A stretch of 64,000 nt of DNA from positions 1,240,190-1,304,189 of the forward strand of contig NZ_CP012600.1 in NCBI RefSeq assembly GCF_001278705.1, read 5' to 3'. Origin of the DNA: Bacillus gobiensis. Its GTDB lineage: Bacteria; Bacillota; Bacilli; Bacillales; Bacillaceae. The position numbers and the translations under genes were made by a program. A model generated the notes under the pieces. It saw only the letters and a program-made list of their open reading frames with translations. It had not been told where the DNA came from and did not search any database. Below, piece by piece: positions 8,024 to 16,657 of the stretch; the stretch's first letter is position 1; every line of letters begins with the position of its first letter.

Positions 8024-8863
8024 TTATTTACTTTTTGCATTCTTTGCAATGGTATTCACAACGAACATCCAGAACCTATCATATAATCTATCTGATAAGA
8101 TTTTCCTTATTAATAAGAATGGTTTTGCTCCAAAGCCTGCGGCATATCTTGTTTTAGGTCTCTTAACTGAAATTGATTTTTCGATGATTTTTGCAATTAG
8201 GTCTGGTTCTGAACCACCGGTTCCATCTTTAAAGAAATTTCTGTATTTTTTAGCTAGTTCTCCATAGGCGGTATTTCCAGATATTTTTAAAAGATTGTCA
8301 CCTGCAATCCCCCCCCATTCTGTTTTGATACCACCTGGTTCAATAACAATGACATCGATACCAAAATCTTTTACTTCTAGTCGTAAGCAATCACTTAATC
8401 CTTCTACGGCGTATTTGGAAGAATGGTACCAAGAACCCAGTGGCTCATATATTTTTCCCCCTATGGAAGATATGTTTACTATTTTTCCGAAATGATTTTT
8501 TCTCATATAAGGTAAAACTAATTGAGTAAGTCTTGCCATTCCAAAAAGATTTACTTCAAATTGGTATTTTGCTTCTGACATTGGGACATCTTCCAAAGCT
8601 CCATAAGAACCATATCCTGCATTGTTCACAATTATATCAATATTCCCTTGTTCATTTGTAATTGTTTCTATTGCTTGTACCATGGATACATCATCTGTTA
8701 CATCCATTTTCAAAATATGAATTCCTTGTTCCTCTAGATGTTTCATTCTCTCAATTCTTCTTGCGCTTGCATATACAATATAGCCCGCTTTGTTAAGACG
8801 AATGGCAGTAGCTTCACCCATTCCTGATGAAGCTCCTGTTATTAAGACAACTTTCTTTCTCAT
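8024..8863 (-). CDS. SDR family NAD(P)-dependent oxidoreductase
   Basis: A 279-residue classical short-chain dehydrogenase. The cofactor motif TGASSGMG is at residues 9-16, NNAG near 85, and the catalytic Ser (NISSIGG) and Tyr-Lys (WYHSSK) follow in the expected order. Start ATG at 8863 is preceded by AGGAGGAG. A clear minus-strand promoter TTGACA-N16-TATAAT lies at 8912-8939 with a GGAA-N6-TTCC dyad just downstream of the -10. A TetR gene is divergent, so I infer control by that regulator. Substrate is unknown; the family reduces ketones, aldehydes or steroids. Confidence 0.9.
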   Translation of the reverse strand: MRKKVVLITGASSGMGEATAIRLNKAGYIVYASARRIERMKHLEEQGIHILKMDVTDDVSMVQAIETITNEQGNIDIIVNNAGYGSYGALEDVPMSEAKYQFEVNLFGMARLTQLVLPYMRKNHFGKIVNISSIGGKIYEPLGSWYHSSKYAVEGLSDCLRLEVKDFGIDVIVIEPGGIKTEWGGIAGDNLLKISGNTAYGELAKKYRNFFKDGTGGSEPDLIAKIIEKSISVKRPKTRYAAGFGAKPFLLIRKILSDRLYDRFWMFVVNTIAKNAKSK

Positions 8864-8891
8864 TTCTACTCCTCCTAGTTTAAGATATTTT

Positions 8892-8939
8892 GGAATAAAT
8901 GTTCCGAATTTATTATAAACCCTATGAAACTGGTGTCAA
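8892..8939 (-). promoter_or_regulatory. promoter and candidate TetR operator for the SDR gene
   Basis: On the minus strand TTGACA (8939-8934) and TATAAT (8917-8912) are separated by 16 bases. GGAATAAATGTTCC at 8892-8905 lies between the -10 and the start codon, and a related TTGGAATAAAAATTC word is on the minus strand just upstream of the promoter near 8955-8970. These words are good candidates for the binding site of the divergent TetR protein. Confidence 0.6.
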
Positions 8940-9143
8940 TAATAATTTGAATTTTTATTCCAAGAGATATCCTTTTTTATCGGTTTGACAATATGTGAAT
9001 CGCTATTATTAGTTGTTAAATAGGTTATTATCCCCTAGTAATTTATAGTACTTTGGAATTTTAATATTTAGCGGTTGATTTGTAAACTAAAAAGAAATAT
9101 TATTAAGTTGAATAAAAATTCCATTGGTGTGGAGGTAATTCTA

Positions 9144-9701
9144 ATGGGGAAACGTGAAGATATTTTAATGGCTACTCTTGATTTAATTACAGTCGAAGGT
9201 TTACAATCAGTTACCTTTGCTAAGATTTTTAAACATGCAAAGGTAGGTTCTGGAACAGTCTATAATTATTTCAATAATAAAGAAGAGCTGGTCAATGAAT
9301 TATACAAAGAAATTGGCACACACATGTCTAATTTTGTCATTGAAAATTATGACGTTAATGAAACCTTATATGAAAAGTTCAAATTTTTCTTAAAGAAAAT
9401 GGCTGAATTTGCAATCAATTATCCAAAAGAAATACAATTTCTTGAAAACTATTCCCATTCGCCCTATATTTCTGAAGAAATTCGTAATAAGCCTGTTCCG
9501 ACAATGAACGAATTTTTTACTATTATCCTTGAAGGGCAAAAACAAGGGATCATTAGAGAAATGAATTTAATGATGTGTTGTCAGATTGTAACAGGCTTGA
9601 TTTTATCCGTTATTAGAGGATTTCTAAATAATAAATACCCTTTGGGTGAAGTAGAAATACAACAAACCATTGAATCATGCTGGAAAGCAATAAAGATCTA
9701 A
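9144..9701 (+). CDS. TetR/AcrR family transcriptional regulator
   Basis: A 185-residue TetR-type repressor. The N-terminal helix-turn-helix covers residues 5-50 (ILMATLDLITVEG...VGSGTVYNYFNNKEELV), and the rest is an all-helical ligand domain. I chose ATG at 9144 because GGAGGT lies seven bases upstream and the HTH starts at once; the frame is open 23 codons further upstream. It is divergent from the SDR gene at 8024-8863, the usual arrangement of a local repressor and its target. Confidence 0.88.
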   Translation: MGKREDILMATLDLITVEGLQSVTFAKIFKHAKVGSGTVYNYFNNKEELVNELYKEIGTHMSNFVIENYDVNETLYEKFKFFLKKMAEFAINYPKEIQFLENYSHSPYISEEIRNKPVPTMNEFFTIILEGQKQGIIREMNLMMCCQIVTGLILSVIRGFLNNKYPLGEVEIQQTIESCWKAIKI

Positions 9702-9763
9702 CACCACTTTTGTAAACAATAACGAGGTTGAGCGATATCTGAGTTAGATTGTGAGGGGCGCAA

Positions 9764-9842
9764 CTATGAGAATTATTCTATTTGGAGTAACTGGTATGGT
9801 CGGGCAGGGTGTTCGTTAACTCGATCGTAAAAAGATGTGTGT
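9764..9842 (+). pseudogene. NAD(P)H-binding (epimerase-like) N-terminal fragment
   Basis: After a ribosome-site-like GAGGGGCG a frame encodes MRIILFGVTGMVGQ, the Rossmann start of NAD-dependent epimerase-like proteins, and then stops. A second fragment with nearly the same beginning is at 10934, so the two may derive from one duplicated or interrupted gene. Confidence 0.55.
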
Positions 9843-9844
9843 AA

Positions 9845-10174
9845 ATTAATTTTCGACATCCAGCTGATTACTCATGGCGTTCTAATGTTAAATCTGCAAG
9901 TATATTATCGAATAATTCTTATAGTGAGGTTAGTTCTCAAACGGGATATGCTACTGAATATAAAATCATTCATGAGCAAGTAAATGTACGAAGAGAGTTG
10001 ACACTTAGTCATATTGATGGTCATGGAAAACGAATGTTTATTTTGACTCCACAAACTGATGGGACACCTACACTGGAAATCCGTGAAGAATTCCATTCAC
10101 ACGCTGGCAAGGTCGTACAACTTTTGATTAATCGATTTTCAGAAGTCAACAAAGCCAATATTTGGAGGATTTAA
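9845..10174 (+). pseudogene. open frame without start, unknown remnant
   Basis: An uninterrupted frame of about 109 codons ends at TAA 10172-10174. It has a protein-like composition (YSEVSSQTGYATEYKIIHEQ, then LTPQTDGTPTLEIREEFHSH) but no ATG, GTG or TTG with a ribosome site near its beginning. I do not recognise the family. It probably represents the 3' part of a gene whose 5' part was lost when the epimerase fragment upstream was joined to it. Confidence 0.4.
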
Positions 10175-10221
10175 AGAAGGGACTTTCGTAACTTATTTTA
10201 AATCGAAAGTAGGATTAAATA

Positions 10222-10844
10222 ATGCAAATCACAATTTTTGGCGCTAGTGGCAGTGTAGGACAATATCTAATTGATGAAGCGATTAAACGAGGGCACCAGG
10301 TCATTGCGGTTAGCCGAGACCATAATCGAATTAAAAATCCAAATCCAAATATCAGAGCAATGAGTGTGGAATATGATGATCCGTATAGCCTCGATTTAAC
10401 ACTAAAAGGAAGCGAAGCCGCTATCATTTCTCTTGGTGATTATCATGTCGTACAACCAACTGAAGCCATAATAATGGCAATGAAACGACAAAACGTCAAA
10501 AGAGTAGAGATTTTGACTGGGTTTGGTACAAGCTCCATTAGTCGTCGTAAATTAAATCCGCTCATGAAGGTCACAATGCAAGGCGTTCGCTTGTTGGCTT
10601 ATGCAGGATTTAAGTCAAAGGAAGCACAAGACCAATTAACTCGAAATTCAGGTTTAGTTTATACAATTATCCAACCACCAACGCTAACTTTTGGATCGCC
10701 AACAGGTACCTACCGACACGGTACGGTGATTATAAAGGGAAATCGATTTTTGGGAAACTTAGTAGAGCTGATTTAGCTGAGTTTATGATAAGTAATTTAG
10801 AAAAAAATCGTTATATCAATGAATCAGTTTATGTACAACAATAA
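10222..10844 (+). pseudogene. NAD(P)-binding NmrA-like reductase, frameshifted near 3' end
   Basis: From ATG 10222 the frame encodes an atypical SDR/NmrA-like protein starting ITIFGASGSVGQYL, with a central VKRVEILTGFG and IIQPPTLTFG. It ends early at 10776. The conserved C-terminus continues in another frame (GDYKGKSIFGKLSRADLAEF, then NRYINESVYVQQ, stop at 10842-10844), so a small indel lies near 10725. If the indel is a sequencing error the product would be about 207 residues. It belongs to the same broad fold as the fragments at 9764 and 10934. Confidence 0.65.
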
Positions 10845-10933
10845 ATAACTTAATACAAGCCTTTATCATTTAATCAAGATTTAAACGCTATTCTTTAAAT
10901 AAGAGTCGGCTTTGCAAAGAAAGGATGTCAGTT

Positions 10934-11036
10934 ATGAAAGTCATTTTATATGGTGTAACGGGTATGGTAGGTCAGTTAGCACTAAGAGAAAATTTTACTC
11001 GCTCCAGAGGTGGAACAAGTTTTAGCGAATGTATTA
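10934..11036 (+). pseudogene. second NAD(P)H-binding epimerase fragment
   Basis: After AAAGGATG a frame begins MKVILYGVTGMVGQLALRE, like the fragment at 9764. A one-base insertion in the A-run near 10990 shifts it; in the other frame EILLAPEVEQVLANV can be read up to about 11036. There it stops matching and a resolvase remnant in the opposite orientation begins shortly after, which suggests that an insertion cut this gene. Confidence 0.6.
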
Positions 11037-11070
11037 ACGTATAATATCCGCGTTTTGTCGGCAGGACCCC

Positions 11071-11262
11071 CTGTAGAGGTTCTAGTATCCATATTTTCGT
11101 TTAAAGAAATGAATTGCACTCCGGTCTCTTCCAACTGTTGAATAATGTTGAGGATATCCAATGTTTTACGTCCTAAACGGGAAATACTCTCCATTACAAC
11201 TGTATCCCCATTCCTGAGCATATCAAAAAGTTGATAAAGACCTCTTCGATCTTTAAAGGAAT
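11071..11262 (-). pseudogene. Tn3-type resolvase (serine recombinase) fragment
   Basis: Minus-strand coding sequence reads DRRGLYQLFDMLRNGDTVV, then ESISRLGRKTLDILNIIQQL and GVQFISLNENMDTRTSTGG, the middle of a serine resolvase. The N-terminal catalytic Ser region and the C-terminal DNA-binding domain are absent. A transposase fragment of the same transposon class lies on the same strand at 12300-12904, so both are probably relics of one Tn3-family element. Confidence 0.75.
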
Positions 11263-11337
11263 TGTTTTAGCAATCGAGAATAAGTCCATAACAATTGTGT
11301 GTGATAAGCTTAAGAAAACAAAGAATGGAGAGATGAT

Positions 11338-12150
11338 ATGAAAAAAACGCAAAATCATCTGCAACTACCAAATGTCGTGTCACGTGACGAATGGCTTGTG
11401 GCTCGTAAGGAACTGCTGGCTAAAGAGAAGGAATTTACTAAGGCGCGGGATTCGCTGAATGCCGAACGTCGCCGACTCCCAATGGTAGAGATTGATAAGG
11501 ACTATGTCTTAGGTGGTCCGAATGGTAAGACCCGTCTGCTTGATCTGTTTGAAGGGCGTCCTCAACTAATCGTGCATCACTTCATGTTCGCTCCTGATTG
11601 GGAAGCAGGTTGTCCAGCTTGCTCACTGGCTGCGGACAACATCGGCCACCTCGCCCACTTGCATGCACGTAATACGTCGCTGGCATTGGTATCCCGTGCT
11701 CCACTTTCCAAGCTCCAGCGCTACAAGGAACGCATGGGTTGGAATATTCCTTGGTACTCGTCCTACGGTAGCGACTTTAACTATGACTTTCACGTTACAC
11801 TGGACGAATCCGTCGCCCCAATTGAATACAACTATTTGACCAAGGATGAGCTTGTTCAGAAGGGCGTACCCATTGATTCCGGACAGTCGATGGAAGTGCC
11901 TGGCGTGAGCACCTTTCTTCGCGATGGCGAAAGAATTTTTCACACGTATACGACTTACGCCCGTGGAACTGACCCGCTACTTGGTATCTTCAACTACCTC
12001 GATTTAACAGCTCTTGGCAGGCAGGAGGACTGGGAACAGCCACCTGGACGCAGTGACGGCAACGGCAAGACATGGCTCCGCCGTCATGACGAATATGATC
12101 ACTCTGAGGAGTCGGACTCCTGTTGCCATTCAAGAAATGACGACTTGTAA
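11338..12150 (+). CDS. DUF899 family thioredoxin-like protein
   Basis: A 270-residue DUF899 protein with a thioredoxin-like fold. The early block LPNVVSRDEWLVARKELLAK, the catalytic-type GCPACS (CxxC, near residue 90) and a C-terminal WLRRHDEYDH are typical of the family. Start ATG at 11338 follows GGAGAG. Its codons are visibly GC-richer than those of its neighbours, and it sits between a resolvase and a transposase remnant, so I infer acquisition by transfer. The biochemical role of DUF899 proteins is not established; thiol redox chemistry is a guess from the CxxC. Confidence 0.85.
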   Translation: MKKTQNHLQLPNVVSRDEWLVARKELLAKEKEFTKARDSLNAERRRLPMVEIDKDYVLGGPNGKTRLLDLFEGRPQLIVHHFMFAPDWEAGCPACSLAADNIGHLAHLHARNTSLALVSRAPLSKLQRYKERMGWNIPWYSSYGSDFNYDFHVTLDESVAPIEYNYLTKDELVQKGVPIDSGQSMEVPGVSTFLRDGERIFHTYTTYARGTDPLLGIFNYLDLTALGRQEDWEQPPGRSDGNGKTWLRRHDEYDHSEESDSCCHSRNDDL

Positions 12151-12183
12151 TCAATGCTGTTTAACAATATCTATTAATATAAA

Positions 12184-12226
12184 GAAAAATCCGATTTCTC
12201 AGCATTAAATTGAGAAATTGGGATTT
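12184..12226. terminator. bidirectional hairpin after DUF899
   Basis: AAAAATCC-GATTTCTCA pairs with TGAGAAATT-GGGATTTTT around a short AT-rich loop, with A and T runs outside. It can terminate the DUF899 transcript and minus-strand transcription from the transposase side. Confidence 0.7.
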
Positions 12227-12299
12227 TTAATATTGTAATTTCCTAACGTTGTAAATTCGCATTTTGCTGGTGGTATTGACACTACCCCTTCTAGAAGTT

Positions 12300-12904
12300 T
12301 CAAGAAGTTCTCTGGATCGCCAGACGCTCCTGCATATTTAACTTGAATGTCCCATACGGATTCACATGTGCATAAATCAGTGGCGTTAAGGCTCTAAAAT
12401 CCTCTGAGACTAGTTTTTGCAGTAAAGGTTTTGTTCCAGTAGCACTTCTTGAATCATCAATGTATTAATTAATACCAAACAGTTTTGGAGAAGGTGCAGA
12501 GCTAGTACAGCAATCTCTTTGTCCTCCATGCGATTTGTTTGGATTTCTCCTACTTTTCCATAAAAAATGAAGCTATTAGCAGAGTTCCAGTTTTCAACTA
12601 CATTTAATCCCTCATGAATCTCTCTTCGTATTTCTTCTGATGATAAATATTCACACAGAAAAATGGTTTTGATTGCTCTCCCCAGCTCAGCAAGTGCTCG
12701 ATATGTTGGGTGTCCACTTTTACGAGTAAAACGTTTGTGAACCGCCTCTGTTTCAGCCATACCTAACCGTAAGGCTGTCGCATACTTAATCATTTGATCA
12801 TATTGCTGTTCAATTAAGCTCCAATTGATTGGTCGAGTTAGCACAGGCTGTAAATTTGGATATAACTCTTGCATTCCCACATCTTCTTTAGTGGTTACCT
12901 TCAC
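12300..12904 (-). pseudogene. Tn3 family transposase C-terminal remnant
   Basis: The frame encodes the C-terminal part of a Tn3-family Tnp[60 protein letters not shown] and [20 protein letters not shown] one-base indel near 12432 ends the frame at 12410, but [19 protein letters not shown] and HVNPYGTF continue in the next frame to a stop at 12300. The upstream two thirds of the protein are missing. I could not find a convincing terminal inverted repeat next to it. Confidence 0.8.
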
Positions 12905-13170
12905 AGGAAAAACGCCATCCTACCTTTTTTAATCCTAAAGAAAGAATATCCTTTTTTTTAAGAAACTATTTTGTTTTTAGTTTTGATAGGCATGTGCCTT
13001 ACTCCCATACGGGGATAGTTCTTCGACTCATGATATCCGCTTGCGTGGGTTGTTGTTTCGTCGTACTTTCATCATAACCACGGAGGCTGATTTTTCGATT
13101 TAATTGTGAAGATTAATACAACAGGCTCTAGAATTGTAAAGCTACTGACCACACAAAGTCAAAAACCCTT
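12905..13170. other. short decayed spacer
   Basis: No gene is supported. A minus-strand run near 13000-13080 reads GYDESTTKQQPTQADIMSRR followed by TIPVWE and a stop, without a start or ribosome site, and looks like a fragment of something lost. Confidence 0.35.
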
Positions 13171-13650
13171 TTAAAAGAGCCCTCTGGTCATTTTTCCAAC
13201 TAAAACTGGTTTAACGGAGTCAAAATGAATATCCTGAACATACTTAATGTTAAGACCGCCGGGTCCAACTTTTAAAGTACGCCCTAACAATCCTAAATTC
13301 TTCTTTAAAGATTGAATCTCATCCTCAGTTGCGATCCGTTTTTCTCCAACAGTTCCTGACAATCGTACTCCTGGAGGCGTTTTGAATTTTCCAGAAAGAA
13401 CCGATCGTATCAAAAACCATTTACTACTGTGAACAGCTAGAATACAGACTCGATTATTATGTTCAAGGTTTTGCGTCATTTGTGAAGTAAAAATTTGAAA
13501 ATATACGCCTTTTGGCTCGTCTTCGCTAAGTATTAGTGACCCAATTGGAGTAACATGTGGAGTTCCATCTGGGTTTACAGTGGCAAATGAGAAGCCAAAT
13601 GACTTAGAAGCAAGATCTCTCCAAGTATTCCAGTGATCGAATGGCTGCAT
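13171..13650 (-). CDS. pyridoxamine 5'-phosphate oxidase family protein
   Basis: A 159-residue protein of the PNPOx-like split-barrel flavin-binding group. The N-terminal FGFSFATVNPDGTPHVTPIG strand pair and the RVCILAVHSSKWFLI segment are typical. It is shorter than a true PNPOx and lacks its C-terminal dimer region, so vitamin B6 synthesis is unlikely; F420 or FMN-dependent reductase or a heme-type relative is possible. Start ATG at 13650 follows AAAGAGGGAA. It stands alone among decayed sequence. Confidence 0.8.
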   Translation of the reverse strand: MQPFDHWNTWRDLASKSFGFSFATVNPDGTPHVTPIGSLILSEDEPKGVYFQIFTSQMTQNLEHNNRVCILAVHSSKWFLIRSVLSGKFKTPPGVRLSGTVGEKRIATEDEIQSLKKNLGLLGRTLKVGPGGLNIKYVQDIHFDSVKPVLVGKMTRGLF

Positions 13651-13795
13651 TTTTTATTCCCTCTTTTCTTCATATAAAGTTAATAGGATATATAGCAAAA
13701 CATTTACCCATTTAAGCGGTAAAAGTCACCTGTGACAATATTCCATACTTTATCACTAATTTTGATACACACTTTCATGCTGCTTTCCCTTTTAT

Positions 13796-13981
13796 TTACG
13801 GAGCTTTTAGTGAAAACAGCAAAATATCCTTGTTTTTGCTAATCAATGACACGTCACCTTGAAAGCCGGATGTTTTTAGAATCCGGTGTGCAAGATAGGT
13901 GGTTTCACCCCCTTCACCCCATACTTCAGCCAGACTCCCCTTCAAAATGGCATTTACGACTATGGCATTTGCCGTCTTTTA
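13796..13981 (-). pseudogene. open frame without start, small unknown protein remnant
   Basis: A 61-codon minus-strand frame with protein-like content (TANAIVVNAILKGSLAEVWG, then GETTYLAHRILKTSGFQGDV) ends at 13796. A stop precedes it and it has no usable start codon. Just downstream, at about 13706-13780, a 24-codon frame starting ATG after AAGGGAAAGC reads MKVCIKISDKVWNIVTGD. I do not recognise either. The remaining bases between 13651 and 14067 show nothing else. Confidence 0.3.
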
Positions 13982-14067
13982 GGTTTTAATGATATTATCT
14001 TTTTCTTAGGAAGTGCTTTTAGACAGTAAGAGGATTCATAACATTACGCTTACTTAAACTGCACAAA

Positions 14068-14493
14068 TCATACGATAACAGCTACAACAAAAGAGATCGC
14101 CAAATATAGGAAAAGTGGAATATACATCCATGTATCATATTTGGAAAAATGGGTTCCTTTGAATCTTTTAAAGATACCTACATAGTTAAAGTCACCGATT
14201 GCCCGTAAAGTAAATATCGAAGCAATGAGTACACTTCCCCATTTTGTCAATGTATCTGCATGATAAAAAGGTAAATACCCACTTTGAGCCAATAGAATAA
14301 TAGAAAAAAACAGGATAAAAAAGGCGACTATTAATGTAAGTAACGTAGGAGGAACAATTTCAGTACTTGCTCCATCTTCTTTCACCGGAAAAGTAGCACT
14401 GGTTCCCCATCTTCCTCCAAATGCCCAATAAACATGAAGAAGACTAATGAAAATCAATATAACAGCAGATGAAAAAATAAGAAACAAGGTCAT
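14068..14493 (-). CDS. DUF3995 membrane protein
   Basis: A 141-residue integral membrane protein with four hydrophobic segments and the family's early YWAFGGRWG motif around residue 21. ATG at 14493 was chosen because AGGAGGG is well placed; the frame is open for 35 codons upstream but these overlap the promoter region. It is the fourth gene on the strand after MarR, the ArsA-like ATPase and the 79-aa protein, with a 104-base gap that contains a perfect 18-bp palindrome. DUF3995 has no assigned function. Confidence 0.8.
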   Translation of the reverse strand: MTLFLIFSSAVILIFISLLHVYWAFGGRWGTSATFPVKEDGASTEIVPPTLLTLIVAFFILFFSIILLAQSGYLPFYHADTLTKWGSVLIASIFTLRAIGDFNYVGIFKRFKGTHFSKYDTWMYIPLFLYLAISFVVAVIV

Positions 14494-14562
14494 CAATGAT
14501 CCCTCCTGATGATATCCAATTACAATTCGTCTTGACTCGCACAAAAACACTTGAAGAAATTT

Positions 14563-14580
14563 ACTTATTATATAATAAGT
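14563..14580. promoter_or_regulatory. perfect 18-bp palindrome before DUF3995 gene
   Basis: ACTTATTATATAATAAGT is fully symmetric and contains TATAAT, usable as a -10 on either strand. It lies between the 79-aa gene and the DUF3995 start. It is probably a promoter with an overlapping operator, giving the last gene separate control. Confidence 0.45.
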
Positions 14581-14597
14581 ATAAAAAATCGAGTTCA

Positions 14598-14837
14598 TTA
14601 ATACTCAATATCGATTTTTTTCCCTTGTGGCACTTGTTGATCTTTGGGTTGTTTCTTTTCATCTTTCTCTATTTCTAGAATCGAATGGGCTATCAAAACT
14701 TGTAGTCCCAGTAATCTTTCTTTCTTTGCCTTTTGAAAATGCTGTTGCGCTTCCTGGGGGATCATCTTTCCTGGGAATGTTTCACGAATCTCAAACAATT
14801 GATCAATCAAGCGATGAACTGTCTCTTTTTGAATCAT
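14598..14837 (-). CDS. 79-aa protein coupled to ArsA-like ATPase
   Basis: A small hydrophilic, probably helical protein with the basic stretch AKKERLLGLQVLIAHSILEI in the middle and a Lys/Gln-rich tail. No membrane segment or signal is present. Its ATG at 14837 overlaps the ATPase stop codon by four bases (ATGA) and has GAGGAGGG upstream, so the two are translationally coupled. I do not recognise a family. Coupling suggests a partner or adaptor of the ATPase. Confidence 0.7.
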   Translation of the reverse strand: MIQKETVHRLIDQLFEIRETFPGKMIPQEAQQHFQKAKKERLLGLQVLIAHSILEIEKDEKKQPKDQQVPQGKKIDIEY

Positions 14838-16036
14838 GAAATACCCTCCTCATCTTTCGAAGTAGATACACGCTCACCAAAACATATACGTAATCGTTCC
14901 TCAACAAAACGTGCACTTAAAATCGGTCTTCCTGTCAACGAACGTGGCAACGTAACTTTTCTTCGATAGGCTCCTACTTTAATCGTTAGTTCATCTCCAC
15001 GTTGTGTTACATCTAGATCTTTTCCACTGACAAAGGGGAGAGTGAGATAGAGGATAAACCCATCTTGTTCTTGCTTGACTTCCTCTACTTTTCCGACATA
15101 GAATATTTCTTCTAATTTTCTTTCTCCAAATGCAACTTCTGCTAAATCTATTAATGCTCGTAATCCTGACACTTCAGAACTCATAAGCGGTACTCGTAAA
15201 ATCGGAATCGGTTGAAAGTTATTGGTTATCTCTTCTTCATATTGAATATTTCTCGTTTTCCACTCTGCCAGATAACCAACATCAGCATCTACCGGTAAGA
15301 CACGGTTCACAATAATGGCATCTGTATTAAATCCATATAAATTTAAATAGGTAAATGATCGTCTTGCCTCTGAAATAACCATTTTCTCGGGATTGAGAAC
15401 AATTCGGACTGAGGTGATCGAGTGATCTAATAACAAACTCTGAACCTCAATGACTCGTCGGAATAATTCCTCGATATTGTCCATCACTTTGTTATCAGGC
15501 AGTTCTAATCCACCAGTTACAATTCTTGCTACTGGTCGAGCTAGTTTTACTAAGCGACGTTGGTGAGGAAATATTTTTTCCAACCACCAGGTTAGAACAT
15601 TTGGATAGCTTAATAGTCGAAGGGTTTCTCCAGTAGGAGCACAATCAACAATCAAGACATCATATTTACCGCTTTCCACGTGTTCGAGGATTTTCAAAAG
15701 ACTGAATAACTCTTCCATGCCAGGAAAATTGATCATTTCCTCTTTATTGATATCTTTGAGGTCTGACCATTCGATGACTCGACCAAACCACGCCTGAACG
15801 ACGCCCCAGTTTCGCTCCGTCTCCAATAAGTTATCTACTTCTTGTCCCCAAAGGTATTCGGAAATAGGGGTAGGATCTGGTCCGAGTGGAACTTGAAATG
15901 CATCCGTTAAATTATGCGCGGCATCTGTACTCATCACTAATGTTCGCAACCCTTCTGACGCCAAACGTGCCCCTGTTGCCGCTGCAATACTCGTTTTTCC
16001 TACTCCGCCTTTTCCTGTATAAATGATAATTCTCAT
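14834..16036 (-). CDS. ArsA/Get3 family ATPase with C-terminal HSP20-like domain
   Basis: A 400-residue P-loop ATPase of the ArsA/GET3 type. The deviant Walker A GKGGVGKTS is at residues 8-16, followed by DAAHNLTDAF and the switch segment DCAPTGETLRLL. From about residue 310 the chain turns into a beta-rich segment like the ArsA_HSP20 domain. It is a single ATPase half, as in Get3, unlike the duplicated ArsA of arsenite pumps, and no ArsB is nearby. I infer chaperone-like or targeting work rather than arsenite export. ATG at 16036 follows GGAGGTTATTTC; the frame is open further upstream into the MarR gene. Confidence 0.85.
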   Translation of the reverse strand: MRIIIYTGKGGVGKTSIAAATGARLASEGLRTLVMSTDAAHNLTDAFQVPLGPDPTPISEYLWGQEVDNLLETERNWGVVQAWFGRVIEWSDLKDINKEEMINFPGMEELFSLLKILEHVESGKYDVLIVDCAPTGETLRLLSYPNVLTWWLEKIFPHQRRLVKLARPVARIVTGGLELPDNKVMDNIEELFRRVIEVQSLLLDHSITSVRIVLNPEKMVISEARRSFTYLNLYGFNTDAIIVNRVLPVDADVGYLAEWKTRNIQYEEEITNNFQPIPILRVPLMSSEVSGLRALIDLAEVAFGERKLEEIFYVGKVEEVKQEQDGFILYLTLPFVSGKDLDVTQRGDELTIKVGAYRRKVTLPRSLTGRPILSARFVEERLRICFGERVSTSKDEEGIS

Positions 16037-16097
16037 GAAATAACCTCCTGCATGAATGGAAATCGAAAACCTATTGATTACTCGGGGAAATTGGTTC

Positions 16098-16107
16098 GAT
16101 ATCGTAC
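16098..16107. promoter_or_regulatory. second copy of the MarR operator, before the ArsA-like gene
   Basis: CGATATCGTA within TTCGATATCGTACTAT repeats the core of the palindrome at 16665-16676; twelve bases (AGTACGATATCG on the minus strand) are shared. It sits 62 bases upstream of the ATPase start, in the gap after the MarR gene, so the ATPase may have its own regulated promoter. Confidence 0.6.
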
Positions 16108-16142
16108 TATTTCTACAAAAGAGAAACTTGGGGTTTTCCAAG

Positions 16143-16619
16143 TTACTCATCTTCGATTTTAATGCGTTTAAATGTAGTATGCTCATCTTTCTGTTCCTGT
16201 TCTGTTGTTTGAACCACTTTTGCTACTTTGAGTAGCAAATTAATTAGTTGCTCCAGTTCATCCGAAGTAAGAGCATCTTTTATTTTTTGAAGCACACGAC
16301 TCATCGTTTCAAGCACACGGTCCGCGAACTCTTCACCATCTTCTGTTAGACTGATCCGAATGATACGTTGATCATTTGCATCACGATAGTGTTGAATCAG
16401 TCCATGCTTTGTTAAGCGTTGTCTGATATTTGTGAGCGTACTTTTTTGAAGTCCCATTTCGGACGCTAACTGGGACATCGTTGCTTCTCCTCTTTGTTTT
16501 AATATAATGAGTGCAATCAATTCGGAACGTGTCACTTTCTTCAAAGTCTCATCGATCTCTTGATCAATGAGTAGTGGTTTCATCCAATTTTTCAGAAAGA
16601 GAGATAATAACTGATTCAT
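16143..16619 (-). CDS. MarR family transcriptional regulator
   Basis: A 158-residue winged-helix protein. Residues about 35-105 carry the MarR DNA-binding fold, with ATMSQLASEMGLQKSTLTNI as the helix-turn-helix and DANDQRIIRISLTEDG as the wing. ATG at 16619 follows GGAG with six bases spacing. The promoter TTGACA-N17-TAAAAT has a perfect palindrome TACGATATCGTA in its spacer, and a second copy precedes the next gene. I infer that the protein represses itself and the ArsA-like operon. Confidence 0.88.
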   Translation of the reverse strand: MNQLLSLFLKNWMKPLLIDQEIDETLKKVTRSELIALIILKQRGEATMSQLASEMGLQKSTLTNIRQRLTKHGLIQHYRDANDQRIIRISLTEDGEEFADRVLETMSRVLQKIKDALTSDELEQLINLLLKVAKVVQTTEQEQKDEHTTFKRIKIEDE

Positions 16620-16657
16620 ATGCGTCTCCAATGTACTATAATAATTTCCCTGCTATT

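Noticed and set aside
12243..12288. GGGG...TTAG element resembling a Tn3 terminal inverted repeat
   Set aside because: Its GGGG end points towards the transposase fragment instead of away from it, so it is in the wrong orientation for that element's end. It also lies within an open minus-strand frame.
12206..12360. Minus-strand open frame in the +1 register to TnpA (LLEGVVSIPPAKCEF...)
   Set aside because: Protein-like for about 45 codons but without a start, overlapping the TnpA C-terminus; probably chance or an unrelated fragment.
14834..16036. Arsenite efflux ATPase ArsA of a classical ars operon
   Set aside because: Only one ATPase half, an HSP20-like end, and no arsB, arsD or ars-type arsR beside it.
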